Assembly (NCBI RefSeq): GCF_963576615.1
Contig: NC_088712.1
Coordinates: forward strand, 20,985,870-21,049,869
Length of the DNA stretch: 64,000 nt
Reading direction: 5' to 3'
Source of the DNA: Watersipora subatra
Lineage: Eukaryota; Bryozoa; Gymnolaemata; Cheilostomatida; Watersiporidae
Of this stretch, positions 1 through 14,400 are shown in pieces; the first letter of the stretch is position 1, and each line of letters opens with the position of its first letter. Both the position numbers and the translations under genes were made by a program. The notes below the pieces were generated by a model. That model did not search any database. It saw only the letters and a list, made by a program, of their open reading frames with translations, and was not told where the DNA came from.

Positions 1-1000
1 GATGTAGTTGTGGGTCTACATCTGTGTGGTTTACTAGTTGTCTGGTATACTAGTTATTCAGTCTATTATCTGTGTGGTTTACTAGTTGTCTGATATACTA
101 GTTATTCAGTCTATTATCTGTGTGGTTTACTAGTTGTCTGGTATACTGGTTATTCAGTCTAATATCAGTGTGGTTTACTAGTTGTGTGGTCTACTAGCTA
201 TGAGGTCTACTAGCTATGAGGTCTACTAGTTGTTGGACAGCTAGTTATTCAGTCTATTATCTGTGTGGTTTACTAGTTGTGTGGTTTACTGGTTGTCTGG
301 TTTACTGGTTGTCTGGTCTACTAGCTGTGTGGTCTACTAGCTGTTTGGTCTACTAGCTATGAAGTCTACTAGTTGTGTGGTCTATTAGCTGTGTGGTCTA
401 CTAGCTTTGAGGTCTGCTAGTTGTTGGACAGCTAGTTATTCAGTCTATTATCTGTGTGGTTTACTAGTTATCTGGTATACTAGTTGTTCGGTCTAATATC
501 TGTGTGGTCTACTAGCCGTTTGGTCTACTAGCAGTTTGGTCTACTAGTGATGTGATCTACTAGTTGAGTTGTCTACTAGTTGTGTGGTTTACTACTAGCT
601 ATGTAGTTTACTGCGTGGTCCACTGGTTGATTGGTCTGCTAGTTACATGGTCAACCAACTCTATGGTCGACTAGATATGTAGTTCACAGCTGTGTGGTCT
701 ACTAGTGTAGAGCCTGATAGTTGTAAGATATATTAGCAATGTGGATCACGAGCTGTGTGGTCCATCAGTCGTGTGCTTTGCTAGCTTCGCTACTAGAGCG
801 GAGCATTTTTGTGTAGTTTACTAACTGTTTGCTTTACAAACTGTGCTACCTACTAGCTATATGGTTTATCAACTGGGTGTTGTATCAATGTGAGATCTAC
901 TAGTTGTTTGGTCTATTAACTGAGGCCTGCTACTTGTGCCGTTCACTAGCTGTGAGTTAGACAGTCTAATCAGTACCCTAGTTGTGTGGTATCCCAGTCA
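1..1000. repeat. Degenerate 16-bp satellite
   Basis: Tandem variants of a 16-bp unit resembling CTGTGTGGTCTACTAG run from the left edge and decay gradually towards about 980. A longer period is superposed: blocks containing TTATTCAGTCTATTATC recur several times in the first 500 bases. The array probably continues beyond the left edge. No coding potential is seen. It lies about 1.3 kb past the stop codon of the C/EBP gene, so it is intergenic. Confidence 0.85.
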
Positions 1001-1547
1001 TGCTACCATTTTACAGAGCATTACCTAAGCCTTGTTGCAAATGTAATTTGTACGACAAGACAATGCCCTAGCGCAATCTTGAGCAATACGCCTACACGCA
1101 GATAGCTGAACAGCTCTCAAAAATACTTAGATTCGTGTAACTTTTGATCTGAAACATAGATATCTCAACCAATATTCCCAAACTGAAGAATAGTGTTCCT
1201 ATTTTATTAGCTCATACGAATGAAAAGGAACTTCATGTAGGTTGTGTTTGATTTCACCCTATTGGAAACATTATGAATCGTATGTGAACTTTTACGGCTG
1301 CGGGTGATAAATTGATACGAGCACAACAGCATTTTGTTGACCTTTACCATGGTTCATTGCCGCAACTAGGTTTCAATAAAGCTAATAAACATACATAATC
1401 GAGCATTACTACCTGGAAAGTGCTTAGTAAATGTGCTCCATCGAATATACTTCTATCCATGTCAAGCAGAACTTGGCACACTAATGATGCTGTCAAAAGC
1501 CCAATCAGAAAACATTACAAATAACCAAAATCAATACCATTGAATAA

Positions 1548-1554
1548 CTTTATT
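1548..1554 (-). terminator. Possible poly(A) signal of the C/EBP-like gene
   Basis: AATAAA on the minus strand, about 700 nt past the stop codon. It is the closest clear hexamer I noted in that orientation, but in A+T-rich sequence such a match is weak evidence. Confidence 0.25.
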
Positions 1555-2259
1555 CGCATATAATATAGTGCATTTCCAGCACCTAAAGGTGTACACCAAT
1601 GTAGCGTGTGATACACAACCTTAAGCACCGTTCCCCCTATCTCATGCTCAGTTGAAGCTAAATAGCCCGGGAATATGTAATATCATAACATAATACACAG
1701 AACATAGTCCAAAATGACAGCCAAGAGATTTACAGCATTTGATACTAATATAATACAGTACATGTACTAGTCGAGTATACCGAGTGCAATCAAGGAATAC
1801 ATTATTCTGTACATGATTGGGAAGGTGCAAGTAAAAATAGTCAAAACTACAGAAGAACTATATCGTTTGTACAATTTGAAGTTTAAAATAAAATGAGACA
1901 AATATAAATCGTATACAAATATAAACGAAGCTGGCATTGGTCATAGCTTGTCATTTTCATTGCATGCTGAGAGGAAACAGTAATCTATGAATTGTCTTCT
2001 CTTAAAAAACAACAACAGGAAGACAACTCCAAAATATTCGAAATACTACCAGCTTTAAAAAATTGTAATAACCCGGATTAACTAGAGTTGAAGCTAGAGG
2101 CAGCCTAAGAGTAATCTAGCATAAAATATTTTGTGTTATTAGAAAATTTTTTGAACATTTCAAAAACAAGAATATGTTCGAACAGAATTAATCTGAGACC
2201 AGCAGCATACTCAAAGTGGACAGTAAACAATCAGATTCAAAAACCTCGTATCTCCGCAC

Positions 2260-2472
2260 TCAGTTGAACTTGGATAGCTCATTCTCGAGCTTGTCTCGTA
2301 CCTCGGGTGGCAGCTGAACCCCGATATTCTTGTAAAGGTTTTTGAGCAGGTTCATCTCCTTGAGTGCAATGTCGAGTTTGTTTTGAAGAGCGGTATTCTC
2401 GTCACTCAAATCTTTGACCCTTTTCTCCGTTTCTTGCTCCCTCTGCTTCTTCTTCTCTCGGCTTTTCCTCAC
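2260..2472 (-). CDS. C/EBP-like gene, coding exon 5 (zipper, C-terminus)
   Basis: The acceptor is GTCTGCAG|GTGAGG, phase 0, and the stop codon TGA is at 2262-2260. It encodes 70 residues: VRKSREKKK completes the basic region, then the leucine zipper, then a short tail, VQLPPEVRDKLENELSKFN. The tail follows the zipper directly, as in C/EBP proteins. Confidence 0.94.
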   Translation of the reverse strand: MRKSREKKKQREQETEKRVKDLSDENTALQNKLDIALKEMNLLKNLYKNIGVQLPPEVRDKLENELSKFN

Positions 2473-5400
2473 CTGCAGACATGTGGTAACAAGTGAGAAA
2501 AGGGCGACTTGATGGCTGAAATCTATCAGCCTGTTGACTGCACTATTTGCGGATCTATAGCAGACCAGACCATGGCTCCACCTGCCCACTACTAACTTAA
2601 CAACAACACTACAGACCATGACTCCAACAACTGACTAACAGCATTCTATCTCTCAGTTTTTGTTTTTGTTAAACCCCATGTCCAGTTATTGCAGTAAAAA
2701 AACTGAACGACGCTGAATTTGATCTCGAGACCTCTAGATCTAGAGGTGGCGAACTTGACCATTAAGCTACACGGAATAAAGCAGATTCATTGGGCAAATA
2801 GTCATTATATTGGTTAAGATACTCGCGCTTAACCCGTTGAAACCAACGGCCAGTTTTCTGACATTGCGTAAGGTGTGTCAGAATCTCTAATGGCCAGAAT
2901 TCTGGCATTCACATGGCTTTGTTTACAAAAGCTGTTTCTAAGTAACAACGTAAACCAATCAAATTAATTCTTGCACAGGAAGTTAGAACAGAAATTTTGC
3001 GTCTATTTGTAACAGTTTTCTAATATCTTTATCTACTACCTTCATTATAACAAAAGAAATTATTAGAACGATACCACAAAAAATCGATACGGCTCGTTTG
3101 TTGGTAGGTCATAAATGATTGTGATGCAAATAAACTATTTTATGATACTAACTACAACTTTCCAGTACATTTTGAGTCATGAAATGATGATGATGAACAT
3201 GTGCTCAATGAATATGATACTACGGTAAATGTTTTAACAAGTTTTTAAAATCGTACGAACATTTATAATTTTAGCCCGAATAATGGTGATGAATAATGGA
3301 GAAATATTTGATGACATTTGCTGTGGGTTGACCGACTTATTTTTACTAGCGTTTCACCAAATATCATTGTATTATGAGCACATTTAGATATATTTAATAA
3401 AAGTTTAAAAACTTTGGATCATTGGACAAATTGTCCAGGGTTACTGACACGCATTGACAAGACCGGCCAGAGTTCAAAGGATTAAATAAAGGTCTTGTTT
3501 GGGGTTAATAACTAGCACTGTTGACATCACGTAACTGATTGCTAACAAAATGCCACTACAGTAGCCTGGGCATGGCTCTCGTGGGGGATTGGGAGAGAGA
3601 GCCTGGGACACATAGCGAAAAAAAGGTAAGATAACTTCTGCAAAACTAGCGACATATGTTACATATGACGCTCAGACTGATACTAATGGAAGCGTGTCAT
3701 TAGATTCGGATCTCACGATGTATTAGATGTGGCGCGTTTAAAAACCTATTGTCACGGTCACGTGACTTGATCTAGTAAAAAGCCCTATATTTTTGATAGA
3801 CTAGGTGGTTACGTAACACCCCGTTTGATAATAAAACGATAAGAACCATAGGTTACTATTCTCTTGCGTTTTCACGTTAGCAGTTTCATTTCCTATACTG
3901 ATACAGAATGGAGCGATTCAAAAATTACAATCAAAGCTAGGCATTGTCACACTGAGACCAGAACAGTTTCAAGCTTTACAACTTATTATCGCAGGTTTTG
4001 ACCAATTTATAGTTCTTCCTACTGGCTTTGGGAAAGAGTATTTGCTTTCAGATGGCACCGTTTTGCAGTGTTAGGTCCGAGTTGTTCATAATAACTGTTG
4101 CGAGTAATCATAATACTCGCGAGTAAAATAAAACTGAGATTACTTTTTACTAGACAAACTTTTCTTTACTAGCAGCGTGCGATTCATTTTTGTTGTTCTA
4201 TTGCTATTCGTTTGCTATGTTTGTATTGTTATTGTGAAGTTTTTTATTCAATTGATTTAATTTTTTATTAAATCATATTAAAATATAATAAATTGAACAT
4301 ATAAAATAATATAACTCTCGTGATTAATTTATTATGCAACCAACATTTCATGCTTACTAACCAGCGTTTGTTTGCTGCCAATTCAGATTAACAATAATAC
4401 ATAATACTCGCGTAGATCATAAATAAGACCGTCACATGATACTCCTTCGGAAATAACGATGGTGATACTAGCGACTTCAGAAGTCGACTTTTAGAGTTGT
4501 CTTCCCCGCGTGTTGCTATGTGTCCCAGGCTCTCTCTCTCAATCCCCACGAGAGCCATGCCCAGGCTACCACTACAGGGGAAGGGTTGAAAAATACAGCG
4601 CCATGGCGTTCATACAGAGGTTTACGATAAATGTCATTTCAAAGAAACTAAGTTAAAAAAAGAGAATATTAAATCTGTTCTGCGAGTTGTGTATATTAAA
4701 ACTACACAATTTTCGACCAAAATTTATCGTGTCATCTACAACCTTGTTTCACACTTGATGCTCATCAGGCTGTGATAAACACTTGGCAAGATAGCGCGGT
4801 GCAGGGGTGGCGCTTGTGAAATGTCCAAGAAGATAACTCTGTGAATTCCTGAATGATGATGTTAATTCATTCCTTCTATATAGTGTTGCTATTTCTGGTT
4901 TGAAAATTATGTAGCATTTAAAAAAAAGAATGCTTTTCATCTCCATATGCGGAGTTAGCCTCTCAGTCATTTCTATGAGCTTCTTCCAAAAGTCGCAGCA
5001 TTGATAAGTTTCTGTGAAATAGCCGAGATTGAATTTTTCCCTATTGAAACTTAATAAGAAAGCACTTAACAATAAATGTTGCAAATTTATGGTGTGTCAA
5101 AACATTGTATCACCTTTCATTCAATGAAAACGGTAATAAAATTTGTGTTGCTTTGAAAAGCGCCGACCAATAAAACAGAAAATGTGCCAAAACATCAGGT
5201 AGTATGAAAAACAAGTTAATGACATCGAGTCCACTTTCTTCAGTTTGTTTTCAAAAATAAAGCAGTAATTCCATGTGTAGATATTGACATAATTATGTCA
5301 AAAACCTGAACACTGACAAAAACCCTGGTGATTACTGGAGAGTACTAGAGTCATCAAGTACTAGAGTCATAAAGTAATAGAGCCATAGAGTACTAGAGTC

Positions 5401-8400
5401 GTAGAATACTAGAGTCGTAGAGTACTAGAGTCATAGAGGCCTGTAATGCACTCTCATATCGCTGTGATTTTAATGTCTACATAAGTACCACCAACCTTAG
5501 CAATGTGGATAAAATTGTTCACTTGAACCTGTGAGTGAGAAATTCCCACTCTTATAAACTAAACTTATCATAGCCAATCGCGAGTTTGCAAATAGAGCAT
5601 TACTGGATGACCCTACTTTGTTGTAATCATAAGAGATGAGGCATGAAATCTGAATGGTTTCTCTTCATGACTGAAGATTTCCGGAGAGTCTAAAGTTAGA
5701 CGCATATTTGAACATGAAATTAGTATTTACAAATTTTTTACCAACTGCTGAAAAAGTCACGTATGTATTTTTATACAAGAAAAGCTTTTGCATTACCAGA
5801 ATTTGCTGCATTCGATGTTAAATATTAAATAAATGTGATTGTGGCCGAGCTTCAGTTAACAATTAAACGTTCGAGTGTATAAGTCGATACCTTTATTAAT
5901 GAGGGCTGGAAGAGAGAGAATACTCACAGCGACGTTATTCCTTTCACGCTTGGCCTTGTATATGTCGCTGTTCTTGTCCAAAGTTATCCCCCGCTTCCTC
6001 ATCTCAGCTATTTGTGCAGAGCTGTAGCCGCTGTAGTAGGAGTCGGTGTCAGAGGAGTTCCCTGAATGCATGCTTACAGGGGAGCCGGCGTACCGCCCGA
6101 ACACTGAGCTGGCGCCTGCAGCAAAGAACAAGGGAGATGTTAGCAGAAAAGCTTGGACATCCAACACGCCATTTAAAGCAATTATTACGAAGGGCACCAA
6201 GCCTGGAATGTCATGATAGTGGATACAAGGAGTGCGCCAATTCTAGAGTGTCGTAACACCAAACAACCATATCCAGGTAAAAAGGGCACCTGGTATACCG
6301 TATCTCAACACTAAATAACATTAGCCAGTTAGAGAGGACTCCTGGTCAACATTGTCATAAAACTAAACAACCCTGTTCAGCTAAGGAAGGCACCTAGTCT
6401 ACGACGTCATGACACCGCATGATCATGGCCAGTTAGAGAGGGCGCTTGGTCAATGGTGTCATAATCATTCATTCAAAAATCAAAGTCTGTCATACGAAAA
6501 GTTTTTGAATAAATTCATTTGTGCTTCACGCGTGTATGAGGTCATTTAACAAAGTCAGTCAAGCCAGTAACGACACACTAGCTACAAAAAGAGGGAGATC
6601 AGATTCATGTGACAAACTTAGAAGAGCGTCAAGCAATGATGTCATCAGCAGTTCAGTGCGTAATCCTAGTAACCACCTTTAGGCTATGCCGACAGTTGTT
6701 AACCCAAAGGCTAGAGAGCCATGGTATGGTGACCTACAAACTACGGGTAGGGGTTCAATCCTCAAAAGGGCCACTAGTGGTGACAGGAATTATTCCAAAT
6801 TCCTAGCTGACAGGAGAAGACATCGAACACATGATATACACACAAGGATATAAAGAGTAAGCCACAGATACCGAGTAACACATATTCAGGGTCATAGTGG
6901 GGTGTTGATTAGCTCTGTTACTAGGCAACCATGTTGAATATATTATGGTCAGCACATGGAACGTAATATCATCCCTGATAAAGGGTGAGCGTGTCAAAGA
7001 GACAGTGGAGCAAACATCTCTTGGGTTGCCTAGCAACTAAGTACAGTGCACACTCCCCCCCCAGATTATGATGTCCCTGTTATGCAAGTTTTTTGCCTTA
7101 CGATGTGGAACAATGATGTTTTGTCATCCCCGCCATACGACATTTTTTTGTCAAACGATAGCAACAAAAAACTCTCTCAACATTGCAATTTGGTAGTGTG
7201 CTGAATACATCGAAATAACGAAGATGCTGATATGCTATTCGCCGAAATCCCTCCCACAACTCCTGAAAGAGATACGATGCTCACTCAGTTCAGTGTTATT
7301 GGTTCGAAATCATAGTGAAAACGAAACCGAAAACGGATAAGTGGTAAAATTTTAGCCTATGACAAAGTTGGAATTTGTGAAATAAATACTAAAACTTAGT
7401 TTTAAAAGTATGCGTTTAGTAAGCTAAACTAATTAAAGTTAAATCCAATGTTTATGTTATACGTCTTTCTCGAAGGTAAAAACTTCATACGGCATGTACT
7501 ACACAGTACATTGTAATGTTACATTTAATTGCAGATCATAACCAGTAAATACACTAAAGTTATTGTACATAACTATAGTTGCTAAGGTTAACATACTATT
7601 TTGTTACTAATGTTTAATATGTACAAGATATATACAATTTTGATGATTTTTCACAAGGGGTGTTTGCATTAGATAATTACTATGGGTTTCCGTACGACAC
7701 CAACACTGGAACGGATTAAAGTCGTATGGCAAGGGTCCACTGTATGGCGAGGGTCCACTGTACATACTTTTCCATGTGCTCTATTGGGTGCTCAAATAAA
7801 GCCTATATTGACCAATGAAATTGTTTCTGGTCAAGGTCCATGCTCTTTATAGCGTTATTAGCCCTTCTAATTTTTACGGTATCAAGAGACGACTCATTTG
7901 AGTTCTACAAATGCAGACTGAATGAGTGATGCCTCAGTGTTTGTATTGTTATTTCTCGATTCAACTAAGAACTCACCTGGAGTTGGAGAGAGTTGACGCG
8001 GGCCAGGGGATATGGCTCCTGAGTGTGACATGTGATGGGGCGACATAGCTTCGGGGTGCATACCTTGGTGGTGCGGTGACGCCCCGCCTAGAAAAGAGAC
8101 AATACAACAGGCCTGTAGCTACTGAACATTTTACAGCTGACTGATGACCTCATAGGCATGCAACAGTAAGCTGATCTTATAATAAACACACCGGTTCATC
8201 ATCTCGACACCGACAGGGGACGCAACAAAGAATCCTTATGGTATGCTAAGGTAAGGCCGTCAAATCTGACCCAATCAAGACATTGATCACATGGTAATGA
8301 AGGACAGGTAGGATGTCAACTATAGGTCTACATAGTAACATGATATAATACCAGGACATACAATTAAACATACATATGGCAACTTCTCGACGTGCGGCAT

Positions 8401-11400
8401 AAAATTTCAGCAAATATTTGTCTTGGAAATGTAATTTCTGACATTCAAAATTTTTTAAACAATAATTTTGCATGAAAAGAAATAACTAATTTAAAAACAA
8501 AACGAAAATATAACCCAAAGATTGAAATTGTTGATTTAACCTATATTTAGCATAAGTATTTAAGCATATTTAGCATATGTAGCAGAGTCTTCACTTTTGT
8601 TCACATGTCTCCAAGGTAAACCATAGAATATTTCATGCCGATTATTAGTTCTATGTTTTCATTCTTACAGTTGGGTCTTAACTTATAAAAATTAACTTTC
8701 TCAATTTTATATAAAATGCAATTTTAATGCTATATTCAACTATATAAATTTACCATTATTTTCAAGCTCTGAAGTTACAACTAATCAAAATATGAGGTAT
8801 TTTTTGTTAGAAAATTTACTTCAACATATGAAGATTTCTGCATACAAAGCAAACATTAGGAAACTACCCAACCGGTTTACCATAAAAAGTAATCTGGTTG
8901 GTATTTTCCTAATGTAACGACAGTCATACCTCGGCATGCTATGTTTAGCTGCCTTCATATTTGCTTCATACGTTAAGGCAAATATTTTGATAAAAAATAC
9001 CCTGTATTTTGTATAATTAACTTCCGAACTAATAAATCTACAAGATGATTAGATAACTGGATGGAAAAGTTTGCACAGAAGATGAATGAACCAAGACAAA
9101 ATATGTATGAATTGTCCACCCTCTTCCGATGTTAAAGATAATAAAGGAGAAGACAATTCTTAACTAGCTATGTATCAACTCTGTTGATATATTTGTGAAC
9201 TGCTACCTAAATTTGCTCCAAAAAGCATCTACAGAGTGCTAGGAGAACAGTGAGCTAATACCTAATACATCTGCATACAAGGGAGTTACCTACCCGATCA
9301 AATAATAAACAAACAAGAACTCGTAATGCACCAGACCACCATCTTACGATTCTTATTGCGAGATGGGAACTGCGGCCATAGAGTGTGTAAGAGAAGTACT
9401 CCAAAAGCATTCTGCCATAAAATAGCGAATGTTCAAAGATGAACTTACACAAAATTTTAGTATATTTTATCAGAAAGTATGGGTATTTTTTGTATCAGTA
9501 TTTTTCTATCATTTGCGTTTGTTGTTGATGTTTGAGGTGATCTGACTGCCAGGTTGTTTCAAGATTAAAATCGACAAAACTTGCGCCAGTTAAAATGCTC
9601 AGATTAAGCGTAAGTGCAACTATGACATCTACAGTTGCAAAGAGACTGACAGCATATAGAGACACGTAACCCTGCAACTTGAACACAATCAGCAGATATC
9701 AACTATAGCAACTAGTGAGATCATTTCGCATATTTTCTTCTGAGAGTTTTAGCCGCGCCCAAGTTTAGTCGATTTTAATGTTGAAACATCCTGTCAGTCA
9801 GATCATCTCAAACATCAAAAACAATAACAAATGATAGAAAAATACGGTTACTTTCCGATAAATTCTACTAACAGTTTGTGCCAATTGATCATTAAGGTAA
9901 GTTGTTTGTTTACAACCCAGCGTCTCCTTGGAAGGATCGAGTAAAATGATTGCTTACGTCTTACATAGATGTATCCTGTTGGCCAATTTAAGGTCTTAGA
10001 ATCTTTTATACAAACCATTAAAATAATTATTATTGAGCTCAAGGTATAGCCTCAGAGCAGAGTCAACTGAAACCATAGATGTACATCTAGTAATAGCGCC
10101 GCAATAAAGAATTTTGAAATGTTTGCAGCGATGAAAAAGTCAACTGGTGGTAAAGTTGACATCCAAGCAACAGAAACCGACTTAAAAATCTTTTTAATAA
10201 AATGATAATTTGCTCAATATAAAAATCATTACGTAAAATTTTACAGAAGCAGGCCTTGTGTTTTAACCATAGAATAGTCTTCTCAAATATTAACCGGCTA
10301 TACTCAATATTGCAAGTGCCTGCTATGATCTGCAACCTCTGTGATTCATCTTTTCAACATGGTTTCTGACATACATTCCATCCTCTACATACAAAATTAT
10401 GTTATTCCGGGATCCGTTTCACATTTTCAAACAGTCGCACATTGCGAGACATACATGTATTTCTGTCATAACATATGACAATGTATTTAATTTGTTACAC
10501 AGATCAAAAACTTACATTGCTTCCTAAACTCTGTAAGAACTGTAACGACATAGGCCTATAGCACTAAGATAAATATATTATACTAAAACAGGTTAAAAGA
10601 AACTTAATTGTATGTAGAAGCAAATTATTAAAGCAATCAAAGAAAGAAGTTTGTCCCTATTAATTTTGTAGCTTGTTTTTATTTCCTTGATAAGTCATGA
10701 ATAGGAGAGTAGGCTCAGCACTCCGCAAGCTCGCAGGACAAATGGTGATAGCACTGCACATGTATAACTTACTAGAACACAGGCTAGGTAAGTCCAACTA
10801 GGTAACTTAGCTTACATAATCTGTATCATTTCTATGTTAAATGTATATTTTTTTATATTGCATTTACTACTTTTTATCAGTGCCTTCACCTATATTTACG
10901 AAACACCAGCTCTTAAAGAAGCTCTAAAGATCGTATGCCGGAAGTTACAACCTATGAAGTCAAATATCCGCTCATATCTCAATGGCGTGTAAAATAGTAC
11001 ACATGTTCTGGTGAATAGAGCTTTGCAATATAAATGGTTGGTAAAATATGGCAAACTTCATTAAATTTATGGTATTAACTTCGGCTGTGCAAAAGAAATT
11101 AACTTCATTTTATTTTAGCTATGTAACCCTGCAGTTAAAAATGGCAAGATTTTGCATAATTACCTCAAATGGACAATTGTGGCTAATGGAATCAAATTTA
11201 AGCAAGTAAGAGATAGAACAAGGAAACGATGATTTCTTCCACTCCACTTATATATTAGCTAACAACTCTGCTAAACCTTGTACCTCGTCTGTACTAACAT
11301 CTAAGACTTTCTCCTCCTACTAAAGGAGGTGTGGCAGCAGAATTTTGGAAACTATGCGCCGTAATAGGCTTCTCTTAATTTACATAAAAAAACAAATTTA

Positions 11401-14400
11401 GATTTGATTCGTTTGGCCTGCTATAAAATAGCAGTATAGCAAGCACAAATGCAGCTGCTGCTGTCTACACATCACTACTTCCGATAGCCTTAGTATACAA
11501 ATTTTTTAAGATAGATGTACAAAAGGAACATATCTTTAACTCTACACCTAAGTTAATTTCCATCAAATATGGGACATTTTGTATTTGTCATTTTTATACT
11601 TTTTTAACAAGTGGGATGAAACAAAATTCAAACATGAATAAACTTCTCCAACTTTTAAAATATACAAGGATGGAATATCGGTCATAAAGAAAACCATGAG
11701 TTCCTTAAATACCCCACTAAGGTGTACCTGTGATAATCACATCCATATCAGGGTACCTAGCCACGATTTGATTGGCAGTAAGATTTATTTTGGAGCTATT
11801 ATTAGGCTACCTTAAACAATGTCTCCCCAAAACGCAGTGATAATGCATCACCTAAAGCATGAGGTCTTGTAGCCAACCAAATTGATCATGGCCACATAAT
11901 GTGAATTCCCTTTGTTCAGGGAATCCTCTCACTATTGTGAAATTACGACCAGTGACTTTTACTCGTTACAAACATTAATGAAAAGACAACTCTCACATGA
12001 TCCCTGCCTCACTCTAATGTTTGTCGTGAATGTATCATAGGTTCAAATAGTTCCTATCGCTTCGATCAAAGACATTTCCTGATACATTTACAGTACAGAG
12101 CGCCCTCGGATTACGATGATGCTGTTATACAATTTTCTCACCCTATGATGTAGAACATGATTTTTTGCCCTCTCAATATTACATATTTTTTGTCATATAA
12201 TAGTAACATGAATTTCTCTCAAAATTCTTAATTTGGCAGACGAAGTGCTGATTACGTCGAGATAACAAATATGCCAATATGCTAAAGAGATACAACGCTT
12301 GATCTCGCTCAGTTTGGTGTTATTCGTTATAAGCTATAGTGAAAACAAAACCAGAAACAGATAGGTGACAAAATTTTAGCAATGAAAATGTTGAAGTTCG
12401 GTAAAGTAGTAAAAATAAATACTAAAACTTAGCTTAAAGTATGTGTCTAGATTCATTTAGGTTAAATTCAACGTGAATGTTATGTTATACATCTGCCTTG
12501 AAGGTAAGAACTCCCTACAGTATGTACTGCACATATTGCATTATAATGTTACACTTTATTGCAAATAATAACCACTAAATCCACAAAAGTGATTGTAAGT
12601 AACTATATTTACCAAGGTTAACATATATTGTTTTGTCACAAATTTTGAATATGCACAGTACATATATAAGATTTTGCAGAGTTTTACCAGGAGGTGTTTG
12701 CATTAGATATTTTCTATGGGTTTCTATATCCCTCTATACAAAATTTTCACCTTAAGATGCCAACACGGAACGAATTAAAATCATATGGTAAGGGTCCACT
12801 GTATCTGCCTGTGAGTGCCATTCAAAGATATTTCCTTGCAAGAGAAAGTAACTCCGACACAGGCTAATAATACTGCCACTGCGGAGCTCATTCACCAATT
12901 GATTGTTGTTAGCAAATTCTTAACCTTCATACACGTATGCATTCAAAACCAGAGATTGACAAACTTTGTTCTATATTTCACAGCCTATCTAAAACGTATT
13001 TAATGAAACATATATATGTCAGTCGTTAGAACTCTCTAGAGGAAGTGAACTTATACTCTTCCTAAACTGCTCAGGAACGGATTGTAGGCCTACTTAAGGT
13101 CATAGCTGTTTGTCATCCTCGTTGCCTGTTTGTTTACTCATGTTTACAGGGAGACACATAACTTACTACGACTGTAACAAAAATGTCAAGGAGCCTTGAC
13201 TGATTATCAACCTGTTACACTATAGTATCCTAGTTAGCACCAACACAATCAAAGTCCCAAATAATAACTGTGGTTCACACTCGTAATATCACAACAAATT
13301 CTTTCAACTTCAACTGTTGTGACAATTAGCGATATTCATCAAACACTTGTTGACAATGCTAGCTGACCACGGATTAACCTAGCAACCACAGCAACTAAAA
13401 GTGAAATGTCGTAAAAATTGACAGTAAAAGGACAGGAATTTTGGCTATTTTTCTCTCCGCCTTTTGGACATATTTCATTTGTTGATACATCTAGCTGACT
13501 AGAGAAATAGATAGCAACCATGGCAGCTATAAACAGGAGACGTCTTATATCAAAATCCTCCATTTAATGAGAAGACACGTGTGCTAGCAAAAATTACTGA
13601 TTTTCTTATATTTTTTGTCCTCTTTTTTTGTCTTAGGAATAATCTTTTATTATTATTTTTTTTTTTTTACTATTTTATTCGGCCAAAACTCTGTATGCCT
13701 TCGCAATAATCATAAAAACTCTCTTGGAATTTACTTTTGAATGGCAGCTATATTAACAGAGGGGAATATACATAAGGAATGACTAGCTGCAATAGCGTAT
13801 CCACACAATTGCATCTGTAAAAATAACACTTTGTAACCTATCACACGGGCAGCGATTGATATGAACAGCATGTGCCTAAAGTTGATAGCGAAAGACCAAG
13901 CTTTCTCGATTTGACCACAACCCAATAGGTTGACCAAAGAAGGAGAAAGGAAGAGATGCAAACTAAGACAAAATGGCTGAGCCAACATTCCGAGAACCAG
14001 CCATTATGGTTATGATCCATTTATTAGACAAAAAATGATTTTATTGCATCTTCATGTGCTTTTGACTCGGCAAATCCTAAAGCATTAAATCCAAACCAGG
14101 ATGCTGAGCCCTGATCTCTTATATCAAAGCATCAGCTCTAAGAAATGCGATCATATGCAGTCGTATCTCGAAATATGAGCTTAATGTGTTCTGAGACCGA
14201 GCTCGTATATAAATTCTCTCATATGTCAAATCAAATTTTTCTATTTCAAATAATTAAATACAAAGTAATCCGTTCCCAACCTCTGAAAAGACCAACCAAA
14301 ACAAGATATTGCAATGAAAAAACTTGTTTTTATTTGTTCTAACTCACCAACTACGACCCAGAGCAATAACAAATACTTATGAGCAGATATGTTATGATCT

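Noticed and set aside
2662-2780. A functional tRNA gene on the minus strand at the SINE head
   Set aside because: Only box A-like and box B-like words remain; the acceptor stem and anticodon arm cannot be folded. It is tRNA-derived but a SINE.
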